Origin: an uncultured Pseudomonas sp.
GTDB lineage: Bacteria; Pseudomonadota; Gammaproteobacteria; Pseudomonadales; Pseudomonadaceae
Direction of reading: 5' to 3'
DNA: 13,100 nt
Assembly (NCBI GenBank): GCA_946886875.1
Contig: CAMPJN010000073.1
Span: 1-13,100, forward strand
Positions within the stretch are counted from its first letter, which is position 1. Each line of letters starts with the position of its first letter. Both the position numbers and the translations under genes were made by a program. This document shows, one piece after another, positions 1 through 6,802 of the stretch. Below the pieces are notes generated by a model, which was not told where the DNA came from, made no database searches, and saw only the letters and a list, made by a program, of their open reading frames with translations.

Positions 1-590
1 TGGGCGAAGCCTGGTACCGCGCCGGCAAGCTGGAACACAAACACAACAGCTTCGGTGATTTTATCGCCTGTGCAGAGCACCTGATTGGCGCTGGCTATAC
101 CACTCCCGCCCAACTCGCCATCAGCGGCGGCAGCGCCGGCGGTTTGCTGATCGGCGCGGTGCTCAACCAACGCCCCGAGCTGTTCGCCGCCGCCGTCGCC
201 GAAGTGCCCTTCGTCGATGTGCTCAACACCATGCAGAAGCCCGACCTGCCGTTGACCGTCACCGAATACGACGAATGGGGTGACCCCAACCAGCCCGAGG
301 TATTCGAGCGGATCAAGAGCTACGCGCCGTACGAAAATGTCGAAGCCCAGGCCTACCCGGCTATCCTCGCAGTGGCCGGCTACAACGACAGCCGTGTGCA
401 GTACTGGGAGGCCGCCAAATGGGTGGCCAAGCTGCGCGCCAGCAAGACCGACGACAAGCTGCTGTTACTCAAGACCGACCTGGGCGCCGGTCATGGCGGC
501 ATGAGCGGGCGCTACCAGGCACTCAAGGACGTGGCGCTGGAATACGCCTTTGTCCTCAAGGCACTGGAACTCCAAAGGACTGCGGAATAA
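1..590 (+). CDS. ptrB: Oligopeptidase B-type serine peptidase (S9A), 3' part only
   Basis: The reading frame is open from the left edge (first complete codon at 3) to TAA at 588-590, giving 195 C-terminal residues; the beta-propeller and the start lie outside the window. Oligopeptidase B cleaves short peptides after Arg or Lys. The visible part is the alpha/beta-hydrolase domain with all three catalytic elements: the nucleophile in SGGSAGG (Ser codon 132-134), the Asp in AGYNDSRVQYWEAAKW (codon 387-389), and the His in GAGHGGMSGR (codon 492-494). The YWEAAKW and GHGGMSGR contexts are characteristic of the S9A oligopeptidase B/prolyl oligopeptidase group, and the AEVPFVD segment fits too. A 4-nt gap separates it from the next plus-strand gene, so the two are probably cotranscribed. 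The family call is firm; the symbol ptrB rather than a second paralogue is less so. Confidence 0.9.
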   Translation, partial: GEAWYRAGKLEHKHNSFGDFIACAEHLIGAGYTTPAQLAISGGSAGGLLIGAVLNQRPELFAAAVAEVPFVDVLNTMQKPDLPLTVTEYDEWGDPNQPEVFERIKSYAPYENVEAQAYPAILAVAGYNDSRVQYWEAAKWVAKLRASKTDDKLLLLKTDLGAGHGGMSGRYQALKDVALEYAFVLKALELQRTAE

Positions 591-594
591 ATCC

Positions 595-1974
595 ATGCAA
601 AGGTTTCTCTACCGCTGGCTATTGCTGGTCGGCGTCGGCCATATCACGCTCGGTTTGCTGCTGGCCTTCACGGCCCATACGCCGCTGCTGCACCCCTACT
701 TCGACTACCTGCTTGCCAGCGTTTCGACAGAGCTGCCGCCCCCTGAATTCCAGACCCTGCTGAAAAGCATGGTGCAGCTATTCGGCCCCACCGTGGCCAG
801 CTGGGGCGCGCTCTTCACCCTGCTGATCGTGCTCTATCGTCAGCATGGGCATGGCTGGATCAAATACGGTTTGTATGGCGCGCTGCTGATCTGGTGCGTG
901 CTCGATAGCCTGATTTCCGCTGGCCACGGCATGATGATCCATGTCTATCTGAATACCAGCGCCGCCCTGGCGATCGCCCTGCCGCTGTTTTTTCTGCAAC
1001 CTCAGCGCAACGCAATCACGCCTGCCGTGCAACTGCGCTATCTGCCGGCGACACGTCAGACCGTATTGGTTACCGGAGGCTCCGGCTTTATCGGCCGGCC
1101 CCTGGTCAAAGCCCTGAGCCAGGCCGGGCACCGCGTGCTGGTGCTGAGTCGTTCTATCGACAGCGCCGCGCGCGGGCTGGATGGGCGCATCACCCTGCTC
1201 AGCAGTCTTGAGCAGATCGGCGATGACGAGGTAATCGACTGCATTATCAATCTCGCAGGCGAACCTTTGGCCGCAGGTCGTTGGAACCCAGCTCGCAAAA
1301 CAGCGTTCGGCACCAGTCGGGAGCGCATTACCGAGCAATTGCTGCAGTTGGCGCAACGCCTGCGGCACAAGCCTAAAACCCTGCTCAGCGGCTCGGCGGT
1401 CGGCTATTACGGCCATCATCAGGACGCCTACCTGGATGAACAATCCGCCGCCCATGACGGCTTCTCCCACCAGCTATGCAAGCGCTGGGAGGATCGGGCG
1501 TTGGAGCTGGAAAGCCTGGGTATCCGCGTGTGCCTGTTGCGCATCGGCATCGTGCTCGGTCGAGATGGCGGGCCATTGCAAACGCTGCGCCTGCCGTTCG
1601 ACTTCGGCATCGCGACGCAACTCGGCGACGGGCGGCAATGGATGCCCTGGATACACCTGGACGATGTACTCGATAGCTGCGCTTTCCTGATGGGGCGAAC
1701 CGATATCTGCGGCGCGGTTAATCTCTGCGCGCCCGAGCCCGTCACCCAAGCTACATTCAGCCGACAGCTGAAGCAGCGTATCCGCCAGGCCCTGATCAGT
1801 GTGAAGGCTCCTGCCGCGCTGCTTCGTCTTCTCGTTGGAGAAATGGCCGATGAAGTGCTGCTGAGTGGCCAGCGGGTAATCCCAGCCAAATTAAGGGAAA
1901 CAGGTTATAGCTTCCGATACGCCACACTGGCGGCTGCGCTGGACGATTTAGTAGCAAAAGCGCGCCCGACTTAA
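595..1974 (+). CDS. TIGR01777-type SDR epimerase/oxidoreductase with N-terminal membrane domain
   Basis: A 459-residue protein in two parts. Residues 1-135 contain about four hydrophobic helices (roughly 5-27, 63-81, 90-109 and 115-134) and resemble a small integral-membrane module. From about residue 155 an atypical extended SDR begins, with the Rossmann glycine motif VTGGSGFIG (159-167), the INLAGEP stretch (218-224), SGSAVGYYG (265-273) with the likely active-site Tyr, and PWIHLDDV (351-358). The tail (LLSGQRVIPAKL) matches the short C-terminal DUF1731-like segment of this family. These features define the YfcH/SDR39U1 group of predicted NAD(P)-dependent sugar-epimerase-like enzymes, whose substrate is generally unknown. 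ATG 595 is chosen because it follows the preceding stop by 4 nt and has GGA 8 nt upstream; an in-frame ATG at 550 would overlap ptrB. Family known, reaction unknown, membrane tethering inferred. Confidence 0.88.
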   Translation: MQRFLYRWLLLVGVGHITLGLLLAFTAHTPLLHPYFDYLLASVSTELPPPEFQTLLKSMVQLFGPTVASWGALFTLLIVLYRQHGHGWIKYGLYGALLIWCVLDSLISAGHGMMIHVYLNTSAALAIALPLFFLQPQRNAITPAVQLRYLPATRQTVLVTGGSGFIGRPLVKALSQAGHRVLVLSRSIDSAARGLDGRITLLSSLEQIGDDEVIDCIINLAGEPLAAGRWNPARKTAFGTSRERITEQLLQLAQRLRHKPKTLLSGSAVGYYGHHQDAYLDEQSAAHDGFSHQLCKRWEDRALELESLGIRVCLLRIGIVLGRDGGPLQTLRLPFDFGIATQLGDGRQWMPWIHLDDVLDSCAFLMGRTDICGAVNLCAPEPVTQATFSRQLKQRIRQALISVKAPAALLRLLVGEMADEVLLSGQRVIPAKLRETGYSFRYATLAAALDDLVAKARPT

Positions 1975-1980
1975 CTACAA

Positions 1981-2019
1981 CCGACTGTCGCTTCGCCTCA
2001 TCCGGCAGGCGGCAGTTGG
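1981..2019 (+). other. Imperfect hairpin downstream of the SDR gene
   Basis: CCGACTG (1981-1987) pairs with CAGTTGG (2013-2019) with one G-T wobble, and an inner CGCCT/AGGCG stem (1994-1998 with 2007-2011) closes an 8-nt loop. It starts 6 nt after the SDR stop, where a terminator would be expected, but no T-tract follows, so intrinsic termination is doubtful. A second small palindrome, GCCAG-TG-CTGGC, lies at 2023-2034. The rest of the 1975-2075 spacer shows nothing I recognise. Confidence 0.3.
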
Positions 2020-2075
2020 CAAGCCAGTGCTGGCCAGTTAACGTCGCTACTTATGCGTCACCCTCCTCTTAGCCA

Positions 2076-2564
2076 ATGTTGAAAACCATGTCCGACGGTA
2101 GCTCCTCCTTAATTAACGAAATCCACGACATGCTGCTCGATTGCGGCCTGTTCAATAGCTTGCAGGCGAGCGATCTGCTGTGCGCGGCGGGCTATTTCAG
2201 CATCAGCCGCTGCGAGCAGAACGAGGTGATTTGCAACGAGGGCGATGCCGGCACCTTTATGTGCATCATCCATTTCGGCGCGGTGTCGGTACTTAAAACC
2301 AACTCCAATGGCGACGCCGTGGAGATCGCCAAACTGCGCAAGGGCCGGGCTTTCGGGGAAATGGCGGTGCTCGACGGCGAGCGGCGTTCGGCCAGTTGCG
2401 TTGCCATTAGCGAGTGCACCTTGCTGATTCTGGCCAAGGACTCGCTGGAGAAGATGCTGCAGGACGCGCCCAAGGCGGCCGCCAAGGTGATCCGCGCCAT
2501 CGCCGTGTCCATGTCCAAACGCCTGCGCATGGCAGATGGGCAGCTGGTCGAACAACAGCTTTAG
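2076..2564 (+). CDS. Stand-alone cyclic-nucleotide-binding domain protein
   Basis: 162 residues, essentially one CRP-type cNMP-binding beta-roll. The phosphate-binding cassette is visible as GRAFGEMAVLDGERRSASCV (about residues 90-109), with the FGE motif and the Arg-Ser-Ala that contact the cyclic phosphate and ribose in CRP/PKA-type domains. Upstream there are the usual early strands (NEVICNEGDAGTFMCIIHFGAVSVL), and a C-terminal helical stretch (KAAAKVIRAIAVSMSKRLR) corresponds to the dimerising C-helix. No helix-turn-helix, kinase or channel domain follows, so it cannot act as a CRP-like DNA binder by itself; a partner-binding or sensor role is inference. Start is uncertain: ATG 2076 or ATG 2088 (MSDGSSS), neither with a clear Shine-Dalgarno, and an in-frame stop at 2070 excludes anything longer. 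It stands alone, 101 nt after the SDR gene. Confidence 0.85.
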   Translation: MLKTMSDGSSSLINEIHDMLLDCGLFNSLQASDLLCAAGYFSISRCEQNEVICNEGDAGTFMCIIHFGAVSVLKTNSNGDAVEIAKLRKGRAFGEMAVLDGERRSASCVAISECTLLILAKDSLEKMLQDAPKAAAKVIRAIAVSMSKRLRMADGQLVEQQL

Positions 2565-2594
2565 CCGGTCATTGAACAATCATCTGCTAGCGAC

Positions 2595-2894
2595 TTAGTC
2601 GTAGCGGCGGATTTCTGGTTTCTGCTGATTGCGTTGGCGCTGTTCTTCGAGCAATGGCAAATCACTATCGCGTGGCGTCCGGTTACCGTCGCGCGGGCCT
2701 TTCAGGCCGTGCTTGAGCAAAGGCGGATTGCCCGGTCGGGGTTCTACGCGGTCGCGCGGCACCGGTGGGACGAAAGGATGTGGCGTGGCAGTGCCCAGAG
2801 AACCTGGGGGCCGCTGCGACTCCCCGGCGTTTTGTCCATAGGCTGCAGCGCCATAGACGATGCTTGCCACCAGCAAGATAAGTAGCGGGCGCAT
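2595..2894 (-). CDS. Small proline-rich exported protein
   Basis: 99 residues starting at ATG 2894, which has a good GAGG Shine-Dalgarno about 7 nt upstream; a GTG at 2912 in the same frame would add six residues but is less well placed. The N-terminus (MRPLLILLVASIVYGAAAYG) is a signal peptide with probable cleavage around residues 18-20. The mature part is about 80 residues, rich in Pro, Arg and Gly, with no hydrophobic core and no Cys, and ends in a Gln/Arg-rich charged stretch (LLEEQRQRNQQKPEIRRYD). It looks intrinsically disordered. I do not recognise a family. It lies convergent to the cNMP-domain gene (30 nt apart) and divergent from yajD. A real gene is likely because of the signal peptide and ribosome site together; the function is unknown. 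Confidence 0.6.
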   Translation of the reverse strand: MRPLLILLVASIVYGAAAYGQNAGESQRPPGSLGTATPHPFVPPVPRDRVEPRPGNPPLLKHGLKGPRDGNRTPRDSDLPLLEEQRQRNQQKPEIRRYD

Positions 2895-2963
2895 TCCATA
2901 CCTCGACTTCACAGGTCTACGGCATTTAGGCTCCCAGCGGCGGCATAAGTGCCCGCAACGCTG

Positions 2964-2992
2964 TTTTCAGCAACCGCCGGCAGGGCTAGACT
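2964..2992 (+). promoter_or_regulatory. Putative sigma-70 promoter of yajD
   Basis: TTTTCA (2964-2969) and TAGACT (2987-2992) are separated by 17 nt, about 30 nt upstream of the yajD start. The -10 lies in GGCTAGACTGCCG, a 13-mer that recurs exactly at the -10 of ycgN on the other strand (7398-7410). The -35 is weak. Confidence 0.4.
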
Positions 2993-3021
2993 GCCGCTAA
3001 TCACCGATAACGAGACCAGCC

Positions 3022-3399
3022 ATGAGCACGGACAAAGCCCCTTCCGCCACCGCCAAACTCGACCGTATCCTCGCCGATGCTCAGCGTAGCCGCGAAGAAG
3101 GCTACCGCGACAAGGCGCTGAAAATGTACCCGCACGTCTGCGGCCGTTGCGCTCGCGAGTTTTCCGGCAAACGCCTCAGCGAGCTGACCGTGCACCACCG
3201 CGATCACAACCACGACAACAACCCCCAGGACGGCTCCAACTGGGAACTGCTATGCCTGTACTGTCACGACAATGAACACTCGCGCTACACCGATCAGCAG
3301 TACTTCAGCGAAGGCTCGACCGCCAGCCAACAAGGGCCGAAATCGACTCATAAGGCCTTTGCCGATTTGGCTGCATTGCTGAAGAGCAAAGGCAATTGA
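3022..3399 (+). CDS. yajD: YajD-family HNH nuclease
   Basis: 125 residues. A zinc-knuckle HNH fold is visible: CGRC (Cys 40 and 43), the HNH histidines in VHHRDHNHDNN (His 58-59 region), Asn 73 in DGSNWELLC, and CLYCH (Cys 78 and 81) with His 86. The layout CxxC, HH, N, CxxC, H is that of the small stand-alone HNH nuclease YajD, which is found across proteobacteria and whose cellular substrate is not established. The N-terminal 35 residues are helical and charged. ATG 3022 follows a weak GAG-type ribosome site. The gene is flanked by its own probable promoter, lies head to head with the small exported protein gene, and shows no restriction or methylase partner, so there is no reason to read it as part of a defence system. 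The family call is firm; the role is unknown. Confidence 0.9.
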   Translation: MSTDKAPSATAKLDRILADAQRSREEGYRDKALKMYPHVCGRCAREFSGKRLSELTVHHRDHNHDNNPQDGSNWELLCLYCHDNEHSRYTDQQYFSEGSTASQQGPKSTHKAFADLAALLKSKGN

Positions 3400-3482
3400 G
3401 CGAACCAAACAAATGCAGAAACGCTTTTGCGCGCCGAATCCACGCGCGCCTGAAATAAAATGGCCAACTGCCATCCTCCTCG

Positions 3483-3510
3483 TTGCCGAACCCATATGCG
3501 CCGCTATAGA
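3483..3510 (+). promoter_or_regulatory. Putative sigma-70 promoter of the exported module
   Basis: TTGCCG (3483-3488), a 16-nt spacer and TATAGA (3505-3510, continuing AAT) form a good consensus-like promoter. The leader would be about 30 nt, ending in AGGGA (3537-3541), 6 nt before ATG 3548. It would drive both 3548-4090 and 4103-4966. Confidence 0.5.
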
Positions 3511-3547
3511 ATCCGCCGATCTAATGTTCTTTCGGCAGGGATAGCGT

Positions 3548-4090
3548 ATGAAAAAGCTCAGCAATGGTTTTGCCCTCTCCAGCATTGGTTTCGCCCTTCT
3601 CGCCTCTTTCACTACTCTTGCAGCCGACATTACACCGGTAGGCTTGATCACGACCCACGGTAAGGAAGCCCTGAAAGTCAAGCAGTGCAGAGCCTTGGGG
3701 TATTACAATTTCTCGTCCTACACATTTATCCTCAATGACGATAACAGCTGGGACTTCTATGATGGTGAACAGGATATATATGCCGCCGGTTTCGGCAATT
3801 ACACCGGCAGCCTGAAATCGCGAAAATTCAGCCTTGCTTCAAGCCCAAGCGTCACAGAACTGATAAAAAGCACATTGGAATCCAACGCAGCCCAATTGTG
3901 TGGCGTGGGAGGCCAACTCACCGGTTATAGTCCGTTCACCTACAAGGTTAAATTGAACAAGAATCGGACCAGCGCCAAGATTGCCTTGAAGTCCAAGTTA
4001 AAGGGCATCAGCGATTATGGCCACCGCACAAGCGGTATCTATGCCGTCAGCGGCAAAGGCACCTACTCGACGCCGAGTGTGAGCGAATAA
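3548..4090 (+). CDS. Secreted protein of unknown function
   Basis: 180 residues with an N-terminal signal peptide (MKKLSNGFALSSIGFALLASFTTLAA, probable cleavage near residue 26). The mature 155 residues contain two cysteines (47 and 118) that could form a disulfide, many aromatic and Gly/Ser/Asn residues, and alternating patterns suggesting beta structure (for example YTFILNDDNSWDFYDG and FTYKVKLNKNRTSAKIALKSKL). No family is recognised. ATG 3548 has AGGGA 6 nt upstream. Base composition is clearly lower in GC than the flanks: 3721-3780 has only 23 of 60 G or C. The lipoprotein gene starts 12 nt downstream, so the two should form an operon and may act together at the cell envelope; that link is inference. 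Lateral acquisition is possible given the composition. Confidence 0.75.
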   Translation: MKKLSNGFALSSIGFALLASFTTLAADITPVGLITTHGKEALKVKQCRALGYYNFSSYTFILNDDNSWDFYDGEQDIYAAGFGNYTGSLKSRKFSLASSPSVTELIKSTLESNAAQLCGVGGQLTGYSPFTYKVKLNKNRTSAKIALKSKLKGISDYGHRTSGIYAVSGKGTYSTPSVSE

Positions 4091-4102
4091 ATCAGGTCCC
4101 CT

Positions 4103-4966
4103 ATGTGCACTGCTCGTCACGGCGCTGCGCTCCTGCTATCGCTTGCCTTATCAGCATGTGATACAGGCGCGCCCGAACAACTTCCCGCACCAAGTGTTTC
4201 CCCAACACAACAAGCTCGCGACGAAGCCCTACAACAAAGACTGCAAATGCCCTCGCCCGGCACCCGGATCATCTTTCGCGACGGCCTGGTCAGCGTAACC
4301 GCTGCCGATGTTCCACAGCTGGCGTTACTGGCGCAGCTGGCGAAGCAAGCAGGATTCGGCTTGGACCTGTTTCATCGCGACTGGTCGTCCGTGACACTAT
4401 CCTTCAACGAGGTGCCAGTCGAAACGGCGCTCGGCTACATTCTTGGCAAAATCCCTTATGAAGTGAGCTATCTCACAAATAGCCAAAACGAATCCCCAGT
4501 GATTGAGCGGATTAGGGTTGGCGAAGCGTCCACAGAAGGCGAGTATCGAGCAAAAGCCCTGGCTGCCTTGAATACCAAACATCTCAATGCCAAACCACCG
4601 CTGGATGTGGATGTCTCCATGGATCAGCTTCTGGCATTAAGCGACCAGGAAAAAATCGAAATACTCGCCCACCTATCCCCGTCGGCCAATAACCTGCCGT
4701 TGCTTCTCGACTTCCTCAAAAACAACCGCGATACCGAAATTCGGATATCGGCCATGGCGGCACTGGAAAACGCCGACTCGCCGCAAGCACTCGATGCGAT
4801 TGTCGAAGTCCTTAAAGATTCCGACCCACAGATGGTATTGGCGGCCATCGACTCCATTGAATTCGCGGGCGGCGTCGAGCAGATTTTCGCGCTGGAAGCA
4901 CTATCACAACATCCGAGCCCGACCGTGCGCAAAGCGGCCGATGAGGCGATTGAGTTCTTGCGTTAG
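4103..4966 (+). CDS. Lipoprotein with STN-like segment and HEAT-like repeats
   Basis: 287 residues. The signal peptide ends in a lipobox, LSAC, with the lipidated Cys at 19. Asp follows at +2, which in E. coli favours inner-membrane retention; the rule is different in Pseudomonas, so location is open. Residues about 60-125 (LVSVTAADVPQLALLAQLAK, then VTLSFNEVPVETALGYILG) follow the pattern of the secretin/TonB short N-terminal (STN) domain: a strand, a helix on finding non-polar interior, then 'strand-VP-x-E-x-AL-xx-IL'. Residues about 185-287 contain three HEAT/PBS-lyase-like helical repeats (LPLLLDFLKNNRDTEIRISA, PQALDAIVEVLKDSDPQMVL, HPSPTVRKAADEAIEFLR). The start ATG 4103 has CAGGT 5 nt upstream. 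It probably works as a periplasmic protein-binding scaffold, perhaps for the secreted protein encoded just upstream; no secretin or pilus gene is in view. Domain calls come from reading, not profile searches. Confidence 0.75.
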   Translation: MCTARHGAALLLSLALSACDTGAPEQLPAPSVSPTQQARDEALQQRLQMPSPGTRIIFRDGLVSVTAADVPQLALLAQLAKQAGFGLDLFHRDWSSVTLSFNEVPVETALGYILGKIPYEVSYLTNSQNESPVIERIRVGEASTEGEYRAKALAALNTKHLNAKPPLDVDVSMDQLLALSDQEKIEILAHLSPSANNLPLLLDFLKNNRDTEIRISAMAALENADSPQALDAIVEVLKDSDPQMVLAAIDSIEFAGGVEQIFALEALSQHPSPTVRKAADEAIEFLR

Positions 4967-5082
4967 CCTGAATTCGCTCATCCGAGTAGCGTTTTCCGTC
5001 GTCTGCTCAATAGCACGCTAATGTCCCAGCAACTGCGCCCGCCCTGTACAATCGACTGTTTTTCAAACAGGCGCGCAGTTCC

Positions 5083-5553
5083 GTGGCAAACAAAAGATAC
5101 AGCTGCATCGGTTTGTTCAACCCCAAGTCCCCGGAAAACGTCGGCGCGGTGATGCGTGCGGCGGGTTGTTATGGGGTCAGCTCGGTGTTTTACAGCGGTA
5201 AGCGCTACGCCCGTGCCCGCGACTTCGTCACCGACACCAAGCGCGTCTATATGGATATTCCGCTGATCGGCGTCGAGGATCTGCAGGCGATCATCCCCCT
5301 GGGCTGCACCCCGGTAGCCGTGGAGTTGGTGGAAGGCGCCCGCCCCCTGCCTGAATACACCCACCCGGATCGAGCGATCTATATCTTCGGCCCGGAAGAC
5401 GGCTCTCTGGACGCCAGCGTGCGCGCCTGGTGTGAAGACGTGATCTACATACCGACCGAGGGCTGCATGAACCTCGCGGCCACGGTCAATGTGGTGCTCT
5501 ACGACCGCATGGCCAAGGGCAATAACACCAAGTCCGGGCCGAAATTCAAATAG
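5083..5553 (+). CDS. TrmH/SpoU-family (SPOUT) RNA methyltransferase
   Basis: 156 residues with the three SPOUT/SpoU motifs in order: motif 1 NVGAVMRAAG (19-28, with the conserved Arg), motif 2 IFGPEDGSL (102-109 region) and motif 3 IPTEGCMNLAATVNV (123-137), which forms the knotted S-adenosylmethionine site. Such enzymes 2'-O-methylate ribose in tRNA or rRNA. There is no N-terminal RNA-binding extension, so it is a minimal-length SPOUT protein like TrmL in size, but the sequence around motif 1 (CIGLFNPKSPENVG) differs from what I recall of TrmL; the target is not assigned. Start is GTG 5083, preceded only by a weak AGG-type site; the next ATG would remove motif 1. The gene ends 6 nt before the convergent metallopeptidase stop, with no room for a terminator between them. 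TACAAT at 5047-5052 may be its -10. Confidence 0.88.
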   Translation: MANKRYSCIGLFNPKSPENVGAVMRAAGCYGVSSVFYSGKRYARARDFVTDTKRVYMDIPLIGVEDLQAIIPLGCTPVAVELVEGARPLPEYTHPDRAIYIFGPEDGSLDASVRAWCEDVIYIPTEGCMNLAATVNVVLYDRMAKGNNTKSGPKFK

Positions 5554-5559
5554 CCGGGG

Positions 5560-6774
5560 CTACTTCAGCAGTTTGCTGTCGAGCGTCTTGGATGGGCCGC
5601 CGATGATGTTCTCGCTGATCTCGATAAAGTCCTTGGTAGTGGCTTTATCCAGGCGCATCAGACCGCGGGTTACGTCATCCAGCGAGCGTGGTTCGCTGTC
5701 CTTGGTAGCCTGGCGGATTTCCCGATCCAGCTCCTGCAACAACAATACCGCGCGGGCGGTGATAGGCCCGGTGGAATGCGCAGTGCGCAGGCTTTTTACC
5801 GGTTCGCTCCAATTGACCAGATGCTCGCGAACCTTCTGATAGCGGTCTTCGCTGAGGCCACCGGCCCGGCGCACCAGCTCGATGGCGTAATACTCGGCCA
5901 GTCCTTCGGTGATCCAGTCGCTGCGGTCGCGCGACTGGATACGGCTGAACAGGTGGACCAGCTCATGCACCAACGAACTGGTGCCGTTCTCGCTGACCAG
6001 CGGCCGATCGGCGTGCATGTAATAGGAATTACCCGCCGACAGACCGCCGCGCCACATCGGATCGCCAGCGCCGACGATCAGCATTTTGTCGGGGTCGCGC
6101 GGAAATACCGCCTGCGCCTCGCGCCAGACGAAGGTCAGCATGGTCAGGATATCCATACGGCGCATGCCTTCGCCGATGGGTGCGGCGACGGTGACCTGGG
6201 TCTCACCCAGTTTGGCCCGGCGGGTGCCGAGCTTGCCGGCGATGATCCAGCCGGTCGGGCGATCGAACTTGCGCTCAGGCACATCGACACGGAATTGGTT
6301 TTTGCCAACCCGCGGCCAGCCGGTTTGTACGCTTTTCCAGCCCTCGGGCAGTTCGAAGGTCACCCGCGAAACCAGTTCGGTTTTTTTCTGCTGGCGCAGC
6401 ACCGCGCTGGGCACCAGATCGTCACCGCGCATCAGGACCCAGTTCCCGCTCATATGGGCATCGAAGCCATCGTCTTTGCGCTGATGATTGATACGCACCC
6501 GATAGCTGAGCTTGGCCTTCCCTTTGACCGGTTTCCACACTCCGTCCTCGCTCCACTGACCATCGGCCTTGAAATCGCTGTAGGCCTGCTCGTCGCCCAA
6601 ATTGAAACTCAGGCTGCGGACCCGCTCGCCGTCTTCCAGGGTCAGGCTGACTTCGGCTTGATCGCTCTTCGGCAAAAACTTTACGTGATAGTCCAAGTCG
6701 ACTTTCTCCACGGCCCATAGCGGGGCGCTCAGGCCCAGCAGTGCGGTGGATAACAATGCGCGGTGAATCGACAT
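5560..6774 (-). CDS. Exported gluzincin-type zinc metallopeptidase
   Basis: 404 residues from ATG 6774, which has GGAG about 8-9 nt upstream; the same frame stays open further upstream to 7107, but that extension runs through the ycgN coding region and lacks a signal peptide. Residues 1-21 (MSIHRALLSTALLGLSAPLWA) are a Sec signal, so the enzyme should be periplasmic. The N-terminal half (22-200) is beta-rich, like the domains that precede M1/M61 catalytic units. The active site is HELVH (270-274) with the third ligand probably Glu 290 in WITEGLAEYY, a gluzincin pattern; GGLSAGNSYYMH (243-254) just before it resembles the substrate-binding strand region. The HEXXH-to-Glu distance (15 residues between) is shorter than the 18 usual in M1. 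Peptidase activity is a family inference; the substrate is unknown. The RNA-methyltransferase gene converges on it with only 6 nt between stops. Confidence 0.8.
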   Translation of the reverse strand: MSIHRALLSTALLGLSAPLWAVEKVDLDYHVKFLPKSDQAEVSLTLEDGERVRSLSFNLGDEQAYSDFKADGQWSEDGVWKPVKGKAKLSYRVRINHQRKDDGFDAHMSGNWVLMRGDDLVPSAVLRQQKKTELVSRVTFELPEGWKSVQTGWPRVGKNQFRVDVPERKFDRPTGWIIAGKLGTRRAKLGETQVTVAAPIGEGMRRMDILTMLTFVWREAQAVFPRDPDKMLIVGAGDPMWRGGLSAGNSYYMHADRPLVSENGTSSLVHELVHLFSRIQSRDRSDWITEGLAEYYAIELVRRAGGLSEDRYQKVREHLVNWSEPVKSLRTAHSTGPITARAVLLLQELDREIRQATKDSEPRSLDDVTRGLMRLDKATTKDFIEISENIIGGPSKTLDSKLLK

Positions 6775-6802
6775 ATGGACAGCTCCAAAACATGAAAGAC
6801 CC

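Noticed and set aside
1981..2034. Intrinsic terminator after the SDR gene
   Set aside because: A stem can be drawn, but it has mismatches, an 8-nt loop and no following T-run; kept only as a weak hairpin.
3022..3399. HNH nuclease as part of a defence system
   Set aside because: The protein matches the house-keeping YajD layout, and no methylase, helicase, sensor or toxin-like partner is encoded beside it.
5776..6720. A 314-residue open frame on the plus strand
   Set aside because: It is antisense to the metallopeptidase, whose signal peptide, zinc motif and ribosome site are convincing.
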